Shown here one piece after another: positions 48,640 to 60,422 of a stretch of 64,000 nucleotides of DNA (positions within the stretch are counted from its first letter, which is position 1; the number at the start of each line of letters is the position of its first letter). The notes under the pieces were generated by a model. It was not told the origin of the DNA. It worked only from the letters and a program-made list of their open reading frames with translations, and ran no database searches. Source of the DNA: Spirodela intermedia (taxonomy: Eukaryota; Streptophyta; Magnoliopsida; Alismatales; Araceae); assembly GCA_902729315.2 (NCBI GenBank), contig LR746268.1, positions 858,501 to 922,500 on the forward strand, given 5' to 3'. The position numbers were made by a program, and so were the translations under genes.

Positions 48640-50789
48640 CGAGGACCCTTGTACTTGATCAATGAAACTCAAGACCCGGGATTGGGTAGTCGGACCGATC
48701 CGATTAAAATGTATGGACCTTAAACTCTAGGTCAGACCACGTAACCTAAGTACAGGCAGGTGTACCAATATGCATGATCAACCCAAGACAACCCAGGAAA
48801 ACACTCGACGATGATAAGTGTGAGGCACTCTCGGTCCACGTCTGGACAGACGGCGGAACAGTCGTCGTGAGGTAGCCTAGGGCTGCAGCTCACGAACGGT
48901 GACGAATCTGGCGCAGCGTCGGAAGTCACGATCCGATAACCATCCTATCCTGTCTACGTTCTCTTGATGGTGGTGGAGACGAGCCGAGAAAACCCTTTGA
49001 GAGATAATTAAACTTAAGAGGAAGGGGTACGAAGCTAACCTTCGGGGCTGCATAGCTCGGTGGGTCGTGATGGAGTGGAGATTCAACGAATGTAGAGACG
49101 TCCGGTGAAGAGCAATGCTCAGCGTCGATGGTCGATCCTGGTCGAGAGTCGCAGAAGCCGTCATCGTAAGGCGTGGCACGGTCGGCGCAGGTGTGGGCTC
49201 ACTGGTGGGCCGAAGGGAACGCTAGCGGGCGTGGGCCTGATGGTGGGCCGTAGGGCACCCTAGCAGGCGTGGGCCCGCTGGTGGGCCGAAGGGCACGCTG
49301 GCGCGCGGGGGCAGCGCTTCGGCGGGAAGGCCGAGCGTCAGCGGCGCTTCGGCGGGAATGCCGAGCGTCAGCGGCGCTTCGGCAGGAATCCCGAGCGTCA
49401 GCGGCGCTTCGGCGGGAATGCCGAGCGTCGGCGGCGCTACGGCGGGAAGGCCGAGCGTCAGCGCGCTTCGGCAGGAATGCCGAGCGTCAGCGGCGCTTCG
49501 GCGGGAATGCCGAGCGTCGGCGGTTGGGCGGAAACCCAACCGTCGCCGAAAGGATCGGCCCTCTCTGGTGGCGCCGGGAAGCGGAGCAGAGGAAGGAGAC
49601 GATCCGGCCGACGATACCAGGGAGGGTTGAGCTCTCCTGGTCTAAGCGGCACCGGAAACGGCGCGACGGCGGCGGAGCGTCGGGAAACTCCGGCGGGGGC
49701 CTGTGAGGAGCTTGGACTGGTTTTGGCTCGTCGGCACGGCTGCAGGGTCTCTCCCGACGTCGGCGGCAGGTAGGCGTTCGTCGGCGAACGGCCAGCGACT
49801 GGGCGGAGCGGCGGAGGGCGGCTCCGGCGAGTTTATGGTGGAGTTCCGGAGGAAGAGGTGGCAGTCGAACCAGGAGTCGAGGGACTCCGGCGGAGTGCTC
49901 GGCGACGGCTCGTAAGGAGGCGAAGCAAGCCCCTTTCGTCACGACGGCGTGACGGGGTTCCAGCAGAGGCGGCTGCGGCTGCAGCGGCAACCGCGACCGT
50001 TTCGCCCGGTGACGGCAGTGATCTCACGGGCGGCAACGAAGATGTCCGGCGGCGGCAGTGGTCTCCGGCGGCGGCGGGACTTCTCCGGCAGCAGCGTCAC
50101 GATGAACGAAGTCCTCAGGGTATCGACGGCCTTCCTCTCCCTCCTTCCCTCCCTATCCTAGGTCACGAAGAAGATACTCAGAAAACGATAAATCTCTCAC
50201 AAAATACGGCGCTCTCTTGAGGGGGGGGGGTCCTACCTCCCATTATATAGGGCCCACAAGTGGGCTAAGGGGAGGTGGGCCCACTTGAGGCCCTCAAGCC
50301 CATAGGCCACAAAAAGGCTACAAAAGGGGCTTATTGGGCCTCTAGAAGAGAGACCCAATAAGCTCCCCTAAAAGGAGAAAGAGGAGGGCCCTCGTATGGT
50401 GCTTAAGTGGGCCTCAAATGAAGACCCAAATAAGCCCAAAAGAGGCCAAAAAGGACAGGAACATAGGTCTCCCCCCTTAGGGTTTTAATTGGGCCTCAAA
50501 AGAGAGACCCAATAAACCCTAAAGAAAGGAAGACACAAACAACACACACACATAGAATTGGGCCTGCTAACACACAAATGCGAGGCCCAACAAGTCAACG
50601 TGAAAATACAAAGAAAGATAAGGGTGAGCTCAAGCTCATTGTCATCGCGGAGGTGGAATGTCATTGTCCCGAAGGGCTAGGCTGTGTAGCGAAAGCCAGG
50701 CTCCTTCATCTTCGCACGTCGATCGGGCTAAACTCGAACTGCCGGTGTCTCCTGAGCTGATGGAGACGGGTCCCGCTCGCCATCACGAA
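48640..50789 (-). other. GC-rich, promoter-like block inside the A-B pair
   Basis: About 2.1 kb, much richer in GC than its surroundings. Read on the minus strand, a CCCTATATAATGGG box (near 50241-50252) is followed by a leader-like CTTCTTCG region and GCCGCCGCC-rich sequence. It ends GGTCCTCGCCCCGTCCTGCATCA near 48633. That layout resembles the promoter and leader of a large LTR, or captured plant 5' UTR sequence. Upstream it carries many GGCCCAA/TTGGGCC motifs (50250-50600). Open frames on both strands (49222-49990) arise from tandem repeats; no protein family was recognised. Confidence 0.5.
49203..49522. repeat. Two adjacent GC-rich tandem arrays (38-bp and 30-bp units)
   Basis: The first array has about three 38-bp units starting GGTGGGCCGAAGGG (49203-49308). 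The second has seven 30-bp units, CGCTTCGGCGGGAATGCCGA plus GCGTCAGCGG (about 49312-49522). In each 30-bp unit CGGC and GCCG are inverted around GGGAAT, so every unit can fold into a short hairpin. One unit is 29 bp, breaking the frame, which argues against coding. Confidence 0.88.
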
Positions 50790-51307
50790 TATATATTTGT
50801 ATCACACCCTTAGTCAAATGACATCTCCGAAAATCGTAATGGCCAAGATCCTCTGAGAGAGGATCCACCCCACATATATGTGTACAAACACTCCTTGCCC
50901 CACGTTCGACTGGCCCCCGATGATGTGGAAGGGGAGTGACACACATGTGTTCTACATGGGTCCTTGGCCACTCGAACCTCCGGCTCGTGGGTCCCCCAAC
51001 TGTTCTTTTGACCTACATGCAGCACCCTCTAGGTCAGTTGCCAAATCTCAACTAGCCAAGGGGTCTCCCCTTATTTCGATTTTTCTATTTTCTTCATTTT
51101 AACTAAAAAATATGAATATAAAATTATATGAAATTACATAATTAATAAAAAATCACATTATTCAGCTAAAATTATTAATTAAAATTACATAATTAATAAA
51201 AATCATTTTCACTATTTAACAGAAATAAGTGTATATTTATCATGATTTAATTCATAAAGAAAATATTTAAACTAATATTAACTTATAATAATAAACACTT
51301 ATTTGTA
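50790..51307 (-). repeat. Repeat A, inverted copy
   Basis: On the minus strand it begins AATAAGTGTTTATTATTATA, then AT-rich sequence, then CATGTAGGTCAAAAGAAC, CACTCCCCTTCCACATCATC, GTGGGGCAAGGAGTG, ACACATATATGTGG and GATCTTGGCCATTACG. It faces the plus-strand copy starting at 51569. Confidence 0.75.
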
Positions 51308-51568
51308 ACGCTTTGATAATATCCATAGTAAGGTCATCTCATACTTTGTCAAGGATGAGGAGATGTTGTAGGAGTCATGCATGAGCTAGAGATGATGATT
51401 TGTTGCACAAGTAAATTTTGCAAGTGTTCACATATTTCACCCTCTACAAGACTATCTGATATTTTTGAAAGATATCTTGAAGCACTTGAGAGTGAGAAGG
51501 AAGAGTTAACCACCCTTTATAATAGAAGAGTTCTTAGTTGAAGGTAAAACTTTGTCAAAGAAACCCCC

Positions 51569-52110
51569 GAATAAGTGTTTATTATCATGAGTTAATCATG
51601 GTTTAAAATATTAATTTTATAAACTAACTCATGAAAATAATTTTTTTTACATTAAATAAAAATATAAAATTTATGCAACTAATGTAATTTTTTGATAAAT
51701 TCTGTGATTTTATATGATTTTTACACTCACATTTTTTAGTTAAATTAAATAAAAATAAAAATATAAAAAGTGAGAGACTTGTTGGCTAGTCAACACTCAA
51801 CAGTTAAACCAAATGATGCTCCACGTAGGTAGGAAGCATAGTTGGGGGAACCATGAGCTAAGATTAAGTGGCTCAAGGAACCCACACAAAACACATGTGC
51901 ATCACTCTTCTTCTACATCATTGGTGTTGAACAAGTGCATGGGGCAAGGTATGATCTTGTCACATATGTGTATGTGGTGGCAGACCACTTGGTATATCCC
52001 TCTCCCCAAGTGGTCTTGGCCATTTTATTTATGGGAGATGGAATTTGAAAGCATATTGAAGCCCAAAGTTTTATTGATCTCAAATCTCTCGAAACAACTC
52101 ATTTGCAACT
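51569..52110 (+). repeat. Repeat A, forward copy
   Basis: Begins AATAAGTGTTTATTATCATG, matching the inner end of 50790-51307. Also GCATCACTCTTCTTCTACAT, GCATGGGGCAAGGTATG, CACATATGTGTATGTGG and GGTCTTGGCCATTTTATTTA. Confidence 0.75.
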
Positions 52111-52394
52111 AAACTGTTGGCATTGCTCATTGGTATAAATTAGTACCTGAATTGTCCATATGATAAGAGAATAAATTGAATCATGTGTTCATTGTTTTAG
52201 AGTATTATGATAATTGGTTGAGCTTCACTTATGCACCTAGATGATTGGTAGAAGTTAAAATCTCACAAATGCCAAAATTATGGTTTTTTTCTATTTTAAC
52301 TTTGTGATTTTCCTAGAAAGAGCCATTTGTTAAAGCTTCATTTATGTGTTTTAATTAGTTTTATTATTTGATTTTATTTTTTTAACTTGTAGAA

Positions 52395-52830
52395 TAAATA
52401 TAGGATATATTGTTAATTTTAATTGTCTGAAGTTAAAATACTTAGCATATTTTTTTATTATTAAAATATAAAAAATTCTTCTGCCTACTAACAAATCGGC
52501 ACTCGGCAGCTGACCTGAAGGGGGGACAATAGTTTAGCAAGTAGACACAGACCAGGGGGAGCCACAAGCTGGGCTCGAGTGGCAAAGGCCTCGCTCCGCG
52601 CACGTGTGTGCCACTTCCCTTCCACGTCTTGGTGGCCAACCGGTTGTGGGGCAAGGAGTGCCTATACAAATGTGCGCGTGCGAGGGCGGACCACCTTATT
52701 GCCTTCTCCCAAGATGATCTTGGGCATTATTTTCTTTCAGGAGAAGGGATCTCTAATGAGAGAGAAATTTTGATTTATATTCAGCTTAAATGATGGCAAA
52801 CTTCTGATGTGGGACTAACCATTTTCGTCT
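52395..52830 (+). repeat. Repeat A, diverged third local copy
   Basis: Shares CCACTTCCCTTCCACGTC, GTTGTGGGGCAAGGAGTG, GATGATCTTGGGCATTATTT and the terminal GATGTGGGACTAA with the other A copies. The AT-rich start is poorly conserved, so the left edge is approximate. Confidence 0.68.
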
Positions 52831-52969
52831 ATTTCAGCACAACCATATAAAGCACGATGTAATCTAGTGGTATTCAATGAGCCACGTCATCAATTAGCCC
52901 AATCATGCGGCTGGTGAATCACCACGATACTAGATGCGTAAAGCGAACCATCGACAGTTTACGAAATTC

Positions 52970-53165
52970 AACGCTGCTCAGCATGCATGTGACCTTAAAA
53001 GATGATCTGACGACTATGGAGGCACCATAGTACTGAGAACTTAAGTTCTCGATCGGTAGCAGTTCACAGCAAGTTGATCCTATGTCGCTCAGCATGCCGT
53101 GTACCAAGCTCATCTAATCTAGCGGCTCTTGAAGCACCATGATACGGGGAACTTAAGTTCTCGCA
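52970..53165. repeat. 111-bp tandem duplication carrying the palindrome GAACTTAAGTTC
   Basis: A perfect 12-bp palindrome GAACTTAAGTTC occurs at 53038-53049 and 53149-53160, each preceded by GCACCAT.GTAC-like sequence. GCTCAGCATGC occurs near 52978 and 53089. Two or three diverged units. Confidence 0.75.
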
Positions 53166-53989
53166 CATATCACTGTCAAAGATATAAAGATAATAATTGA
53201 TTATTGTCTAATAAAATAGATATTATTGATTATTTTTAAAATCCCGATGGTAGTCACGAATACGGCAATCCGTTCTTCCCTCCTTTTGCGCGATCGACAT
53301 CTTTGATGATCGACAAGCTTCTTCTTCCTCCCCTAACTGCACTCAAGGCCTTCGATGAGTGGTTAGCTCTTCCCTTCTCCCCCACAACGACAGTGACAGC
53401 ATGGTCGACCCCTCTTTCAGTGGATCTTTCTGACAAGCAGCGCAGCACTTTTAAAGGATACTTCTGCAACTTCTGACGTGGTGTGACATATCCAGACGAA
53501 ACCAAGACACCACACTGGTGTCTCCAGTTGTCCAAGAGGAAGACTAAACTTGGGCAACAATTTATTTCCTATTTTCAGTATTTATTTACCTACTTTTGTC
53601 ATTTATTCATATTTTACGGCAAGTTCTTTCCATTTCATGCACATTTCGATTGAAATGAGTAGAACTAATTCAAAACTTGATGAATGATCTTCATTCTTTT
53701 TTTGAATCCTCTAAGACTTATCTAAGATTAAGCTAAGATCATTTCCAATTGATTTTTTATTGATTTTTGCAGTCGAATCTCAACATATTCATGTTCTCGG
53801 TGTTTTACAAATAATAAGTATTTTTCTATTTTTGAATACGAAATCACCAAGATTAAAGGTTGATTAATGAGCGTTCAATGGTTAAAACAAGTTGGAGACA
53901 TTCATGGCTGACATCATGTCATGTGTGTGAATCCTCGAGCACACATTCCTCCAAGAAAATGGGTTAATTATATTTCTCTCTTTCTTCAT

Positions 53990-54415
53990 TTTTGTCTTAT
54001 TTCTCTCTCTCCCTCTCTCATGAGACCTCTCTTCTCTCTCCATCTCTTGTGAAATCTCTCCCTCTTTCTTGATCGATCTCCTTCTCTTTCTCTCTCTCAA
54101 TTGATCTCCTTCTCTCTCCTTCTCTCTCTCTCTTTCTTGTGAGACTTTTCTCTCTCTCTATCTCACATGAGATTTCTCTCCTCCTCTCTCTTTTTCTTCC
54201 TTTCGTGAGAGATTTCATCCCTTCTCTCTCTCATGAGAGCTCTCTCTCCTCCTCTCTCTTTCTCATCCTTTCGCGAGAGATCTCATCCCTTCTCTCTCTT
54301 GTGAGAGCTCTCTCTCTCTCCTCCTCTTTCTTTCTCTCCCTTTCATGAGAGATCTCAACCCTTCTCTCTCTCGTGAGAGCTCTCTCTTCTCTCTCTATTT
54401 TCCCCCTTCTTTTTC
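53990..54415. repeat. CT-rich quasi-repeat tract
   Basis: Over 400 bp of CTCTCT sequence broken by recurring TCATGAGA / TCGTGAGAG / TCGCGAGAGATCTCATCCC segments. The open frames across it are low-complexity artefacts. Confidence 0.85.
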
Positions 54416-54689
54416 TTCACTTTCCTTCTTTTATTCTTTCACCTCATCCTTCTATTTTATTATTCTCGTAAAATATTAATAAAATATTAAAATCACTTTA
54501 TATATAAACTAAATTAGTTTTCACGATAGATTAATCAATCTCCCTATGTTCGACTTGAGACTTACTTCTATACTAATATTTTATTAAGTCTTAGTTATAA
54601 ATATTATTAGATAGTGTGTATTTAAACACAACGACAAGTGCACACCACCATTCAATGGAACAACCACTAGAGATGGTTGATTGTCAAGG

Positions 54690-55657
54690 GAACCTTCACC
54701 AATGTTAATCTAAGATCGTCATTAGTAATTGACAAAGGATTTTAGATAAAAAGATCATGAATTCTTAGAGAAAAGAATCTTTAGTTCGTTGACGAATGAG
54801 TCGTTGTCGAGAATAAGATGATTCACCAAGAGAGTTATCATAATCTCTTTAGAGTGCTTTAATTGTGATACAAGCCTCCTCTTGATGCCTAGACTTGAAG
54901 AAGAAGCTCCCTAAGATGTCCCCCACCTCCTTCTAAGTCAGCTCGCTAAGTGATAGCCATCAAACACTCATCATTGCCAAACTTTAATTTCATTTAGTGA
55001 CAATTATTATAAATAATTCATTGACCTCTACCTCCACCCTCTAAACTTTGCATGAGAATTTAGAGTGTCTAAGTCGTACAAATCCAAGGAGAGCCTTCAA
55101 GATTGTAGACACTACTTGGAGATCTTCTTGAATAAAATATCATCAATTTAAATATTAAACTTGATTAATTTTTAAATTGATGATATATTATTTAAATTAA
55201 AGTTTCAAGACTATTCTTTTGTCCATTATGATTCATTCAATATTTATAGACCTCACTTTTGTCAATTGAATCATCTATAATTCTTTATGTAATAATTATC
55301 AAGAAAAACTCTATTTTTATGTTAATCGATGTTCTTTAGACACAGATGCCAGCTTAACATCACCACTCGAATTTTTTATTTTCTTTAATTTTAAAAGTAT
55401 TTTCTTATAATCTTTTAGTTCAAAAATCATAAAAATATATATTATTTGAGAAACATTATGAAATTTTACTTGATAATATCTTATATCCTTCATATCAACT
55501 TGGAGAGTTTTCACTATTTTTGAAGTTTTATTAAATTAAAAATAATATTTTCTTGTGTAAAATATTTCTAAAAATTTGAAAAATAATGTTATCTAGTTTT
55601 ATAATTTTAGATTTATGCGATTTATTACCTAATGACTAAGTCACATCACCCCCCATT
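54690..55657 (+). repeat. Repeat B, forward copy
   Basis: Inverted partner of 47365-48310 and similar to 42045-42665. It contains AAAAGATCATGAATTC, GATGTCCCCCACCTCC, AGTGATAGCCATC, CCAAGGAGAGCCTTCAAG, TTTATGCGATTTATTACC and GACTAAGTCACATCAC. Just upstream (54530-54640) is a retroelement-3'-end-like segment (GTTCGACTTGAGACTTACTT). Confidence 0.73.
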
Positions 55658-55659
55658 GA

Positions 55660-58600
55660 GGAGGGCTTGATAGATGAGACCCAAATAAGGATGTTTATAT
55701 TTTGATCTTTAATGAGTAGGATAGAACTAGTCGACCACATTAGGCTTGCTCCTTGCAATTGAATCAAAGGAGGGTGATGAGAGCGGGTGTTAGCTGCTTT
55801 GTTACATACTCTTTTGTACTAAATCATATAATTAATACCCATTAATTTAGAGAGCCACTTTTGAAATTAATGATGTACTTGTCATTGATTAGTGAGAAAT
55901 TCTAAGCTTTGTTGCTCAATCTTAATAGTAAATATGTGACCCATGAGGTAGTGGTGCGATTTGAGCACCACATGCACTATAGTCATAAGTTTGTGCTCAT
56001 ACATCGACTTGGCCTGATTTCTTGGAGAAAGAGATTGGTTGAAATATGAAAAAGGTCTCCTATGCTTGCATCAACACAGCTCCATGCCCATACCCTGGTG
56101 TGTTGATCTCTAAGACAAATTAAGAGGAAAAATCTGGAAGACCCAGTACCAACATAGAAGTCATCTTCTCTTTAAGTTGCTGAAATGATTTTTCTGCTAC
56201 TTCTTCTTAGTTAAAGGAGTCTTTCTTGAGCTATTGAGTCAAAGGATGTGCTAGTATAAGATAACATGTAACAAATATGTGATAACATGGTTAAGACAAA
56301 AAGTCTCCTTAATTCAGTTAAGTTGACAGGAGTTGGCCACTTTAACATAGCATCAATTTTTCTTTTGTTTCTTGTCACTCATGTTGTTGAGGTAATATGA
56401 CCAAGGTACAGTAGCTCAAGGTGTGCAATTAGACACCTTTTTTGTTTACATGCAGTTGGTGTTACTGCAAAACTCTAAAAATATGTTTTAAGTGTTAGAA
56501 ATAAAATCATTTATCATTACTATAAATCACAATATCATAAAAAAAATTACAAATTTGTGGACAAAGGGCTTGAAAATATCATTCATCAACAAGTGAAATG
56601 TGGTGGGTGCATTTATGAGCATGAATGGCATCACTATGAACTCATAGTGGCCTTTGTGGGTCTTGAAAATAGTTTTGTGAACATCTACAACCTTCATCCT
56701 AAATTTGGTGGAAACTTGATTTCAAATCTAATTTAGAAAAAATTGTAACATCAAATAACTCATCTATGAGCTCTTTCACCACTAATATAAGGAACCTATC
56801 AGGGATAATAAATTTGTTTAAAGCTTTTTAGTTGACATAGAACCATTATCCATTGTCTTTCTTCTTTCTAACAGCCATAGGCTTGAAAATGGACTTCTAG
56901 AGAGACAAATAATATTAGTTTTGCATATGTCCTGAACCAACCACTCTATTTCATCTTTCTAAATATATGAATATTTAAAATGGCAAACATTTACTAGATA
57001 TGAGCCTTCCACAAACCAGATATTATGATCCACACTTTGAATTGGGGGAACTATATGAGTGGGATTGATGACCTCTAGGAAGTTTGCTTCCAAACTTCAC
57101 ATGAGCTTGTTGCAAAATTCTAAAGGACATGTATCTTTGTTTGGGGGTAGATCTAATGCAACTTCAGGGTCACTGCTCCTCATTCTACCAAAAGCTTTGT
57201 CAATGACTTCAAAGATACACTTGACCTACACAACATAAGGTCCCATTTAATGGTAGTAATCACTCTTTTCAAGGAGAACTTCATAGTTAGCTTTGTCCAG
57301 TGAATTTGCATTATCCCAAAGGTCCAAAGGCTAGGGGTAGAAATTCTTGCACTATGGTTAGGCCTTGGATAAGACGTGAGACTCTTTTACATACCCCACA
57401 ACCTCTCATGGTAAGGTAATTTTCTAGCAAAATATTGTATCTAAGAGTTTTAGTCAAAGGCAATTTCAGTTCCTTAATGAGTTCTTCACAAATAAAATTG
57501 TGGGTAGCCTACAATCAATCAACACTATGACTTGTCCTTTAACCTCCCCTTTCATCCTCATAGTCCTCAGGTTGGTGAGGCCCACTACTGAAGTCAATGA
57601 TATTTTTGCCATCTGCATAGACTCTTCTTCTAACTGAATTTGAGTTAGTGCCTTGGCTTATGTGTCTTTTAGATTGTTTGTCTCACCTTCACCACTTACT
57701 TCAGCACTTTGATCCTCATGCACAATCAAAATCTATAATTACTTCTTGTAGTGATGGCTCAAGCAAAACTTTTTATCACAATAGTAGTACAAACCCTTTT
57801 TCCTCCTTTTTTACAACTTTGATGTGGTGAGATTTAATCTCCTTCTAACTCCAACCACCTATTTCCCTAACTATTGACTGTAGAGTGGTGGCTTGAACTG
57901 ATTAGGCTGTTTGCCTCCCTCCCTGCTGGTTTAAGGACCTAGTGATTAGTACTATAGTCACCTTCCTTGTTCCCTACTCCCAATAATGAAGAAGAGTAGG
58001 CTATGGGACTAATGAAACAAGGGACTCTATGCTAACTAGAGACCTTGAAGCTTGGCTTTTGCCACCAATTAAAGGTCCATAATCTCTCGCAAATCTTTTG
58101 GTTTATTCATACTCAACTTTACTTGTGTCTCTTCTTTTAGCCATTTAATATAATTTTTTTCCATGACTTCTTCTGAAATCCTTGTCAAAAATGCTAATAA
58201 CACTCCAAAATCTATTTTGTATCCTACTATGGACCTCTCTTGCTTGAATGTTAGGAATTACATGATGGCATTACCTTTGGAGGATCTAGCAAAGTATTTG
58301 AGGAGTTGTAGTCAGGGATTCTATCATCCCTTAAAAGAGTATCTTTTGTTGTTCTAGTGATACCATAATAGGATGTCCCCTTCAAGATTCATGATAGCCT
58401 CATTTAGTCTATCTTCTTTTGGGACACTATTCACCTTAAAATAAAGTTATGTGTGAGATAATTATGAGTCAAGATTTTCTTTGTCAATACTTGGGATAAA
58501 TAGCTTCCTCTCACCTCTATAGCCCTTGCTTGGGGAGGGGTGTGAGTTGACTTTTGGCAGTCCTATTAGAGGAGGGTATGAGGCTCGGTTGTGGTCTGAT

Positions 58601-58760
58601 TGTGGTTGAGAAGACTCCTTCTGCATGATAGACACTCAGTCCTCCATATGTTTGAATCATTATAAGAGGTGATCCAACATATTGGTGATGTTATCCATTG
58701 CCTTCTTGGTCTTGGCCATGCTAAGTTTCTCCCAACATGACCTTAGTCTCTAGGAGGTTG
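55660..58760 (-). pseudogene. Gypsy gag-protease-reverse transcriptase-RNase H remnant
   Basis: Minus-strand frames with [20 protein letters not shown] and [13 protein letters not shown] in the reverse transcriptase, YGHGAVLMQA in RNase H (Asp lost from the usual DAS motif), then QKWLSKLMG. Gag-like sequence is at 57.7-58.7 kb. Frequent stops. Directly interrupted at 55657 by the A-B pair. Confidence 0.8.
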
Positions 58761-58814
58761 ACTCATTCTCCAAGTTTCTTGGAGGAATGCTGACTAGAGC
58801 TTACTCTAATACTA

Positions 58815-59167
58815 AGGATGTGAACCACAGGAGAGCAATTGGAGAAAATCAAGAATTTGAATAGAAGAATGAGAGTTTAGGAGTACGAACTAGGAATTAG
58901 GGTCCTCCCAGAAAGCTAATCTGTCTAGACAAATAGAAGGCTACAACTACTCCACTCAGACTATTCTTATCTAACCAAAAAGGTGGTCCCTTCCTTTCTC
59001 CTCACAATACATAACCTACCCTTGTAAGGATCCCCCACTCTAAGGATCTAAGCTGGACTTGCACTGGTCCTCTTTGCTTGTTGGGCCTGCTCTACTTAAT
59101 GGGTTGTCGAGTTGGGTCTAGTTCCTTTGACAAGGCAATCTCCTCTTTTGAGGAAAAGTGCTGATGA
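58815..59167 (-). repeat. 5' LTR of the gypsy element
   Basis: Matches 45925-46290 (see GAATAGAAGAATGAGAGTTT and GGTTGTCGAGTTGGGTCTAG). The adjacent CTCTAATACTAA at about 58803-58814, read on the minus strand, resembles the initiator-tRNA primer site. Confidence 0.75.
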
Positions 59168-60422
59168 ACCCCTACTTTGTTATAAGTGACACAAATTTTA
59201 TGATAAAAAAACCTATTTTCTACTTGAGAACTCTTATAGAATCCAACATTTAATAATATAATCTTGGGGGTTAAAATTTTAGTAAAGTTATAAGGGCTGA
59301 AATATTATACCATTGGTGACTTTAATGATTTATAAAATTATCATCAATTAATAGGAAAACCATGTAGAAAAATTGTATATCATAATGTTGATTGATGTAT
59401 ATATATATATATTAGTAAAAGTAACCCACACATAACCTATTTTCAACTTTCCTAAATACATAAATAAATTATTATTATGTCATTATATGCCAAATAATTT
59501 GTGAAATTCATCATTATATAAAATATAATAACCATATTATGTAAATAATATAGATTTAGGATAAACTCATGCCACTTAACAACTTAAGCTTAAATCGTGA
59601 GAAATAGATAGAGAGAGAGAGAGAGAGAGAAAGAGATGAAATCCATGCCACTTATTTCTATAATTGGGCTTCAGGATCAGAATGGGGCCTCATCAGAGCG
59701 GCTCCGGTAAAGCAAAGAGCCCCCGTTGACTTATTTTTAAGCAAACGCCTAAAATGGAGAAAAGGCTTTCTACTGCCACGTGGTTGCCTCATTCCCTCTC
59801 TTATGGACCGCGGACTTTAAATGGGCCCAGGTTCGGACCTCCTCATTTCGGTCGAACTGTTCTGATCAGAGTCGGTTCGGACCATCTTCGACATATCCGT
59901 GCTAAACTCAACTATCAGAGTACATTTACAATATGCAGATATAAAACATACTTGTAACAGGAGTTAAAATAAAAAAATTTAAATAGTAGGGTTCATATTA
60001 TAAATAAATCAGGAGGTCCCCCTCTCTCTCTCCCCCTCTCTCTAACGATCTGTGTCACCTGCCTGTCCTTCCCTCTCCCTCTCAGCTTTTCCTTTTCTTT
60101 TTTTAATTTCTTTCTCTTTTTCTGTCCAGCGTCCAGTTCACTCCCTTCCCTCTCTCTCTCTCTCTCCTCGGCATCCCACTGTTCCCCTTCCTCTCTCCGG
60201 CGGAGGCAGCAGCTTCGGCTCTTGTAGAGGGATCGCAAAGACAGAGGAGGGAGCTTGGGGGTGGAGGAGATTTGATGGGAAGAACAGAGGAGAGATCGCT
60301 GATCAGGTAGAGAGAGGAGAGAGAGGAGCAGCAGCGAGGGAAGGTGGGGAGAATCACGGAAATGCAGGTGGATGATGGAATCTGCGGGTTGAGGTGACGG
60401 TCGTTGAGGACTTGGAAGGACG
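59168..60422 (+). promoter_or_regulatory. Spacer and CT-rich leader of the PIP5K gene
   Basis: 59168-59600 is AT-rich without genes; a (GA)n tract lies at about 59611-59633. From about 60015 to 60200 the sequence is strongly CT-rich and looks like the core promoter and 5' leader of the kinase gene. No TATA box could be assigned with confidence. Minus-strand open frames here (59993-60771) are low-complexity complements of this tract. Confidence 0.5.

Larger units (their letters stand above)
47365..55657. mobile_element. Head-to-head pair of A-B elements (8.3-kb inverted structure) inside the gypsy integrase region
   Basis: Left half (minus): segment B at 47365-48310 and A at 50790-51307. Right half (plus): A at 51569-52110, a more diverged A at 52395-52830, and B at 54690-55657. 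The two inner A segments face each other across a 261-bp spacer. The outer ends are inverted: AAGTCACGTTA on the minus strand at the left, AAGTCACATCAC on the plus strand at the right. Gypsy integrase N-terminal/RNase H sequence flanks the right edge and integrase the left edge. The middles differ: left has a GC-rich promoter-like block, right has short palindromic repeats and a CT-rich tract. No transposase was recognised. Confidence 0.6.
45925..59167 (-). mobile_element. Minus-strand Ty3-gypsy retrotransposon split by an 8.3-kb insert
   Basis: LTR-like direct repeats at about 45925-46290 and 58815-59167 share GAATAGAAGAATGAGAGTT, GACTATTCTTATCT, GTCGAGTTGGGT and AAGTGCTGATGA. On the minus strand the 5' LTR is followed by a TTAGTATTAGAG primer-binding-like site, and a GGAGGAGGGGGG polypurine tract precedes the 3' LTR. 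Coding remnants in order on the minus strand: gag (about 57.7-58.7 kb), reverse transcriptase and RNase H (about 55.7-57.0 kb; [14 protein letters not shown]), then integrase (46.3-47.36 kb; AHYGRDMPLLLHYE and NEKLSPHYYGP). Removing the 47365-55657 insert leaves about 4.95 kb, normal for a gypsy element. All frames are broken. Confidence 0.85.

Noticed and set aside
49222..49990. Overlapping Ala/Arg/Pro-rich frames on both strands
   Set aside because: Produced by 30-bp and 38-bp GC-rich tandem repeats, open in several frames because of base composition; one unit of 29 bp breaks periodic coding.
54018..54348. Arg/Glu-rich and Ser/Leu-rich open frames
   Set aside because: Low-complexity translation of the CT-rich repeat tract.
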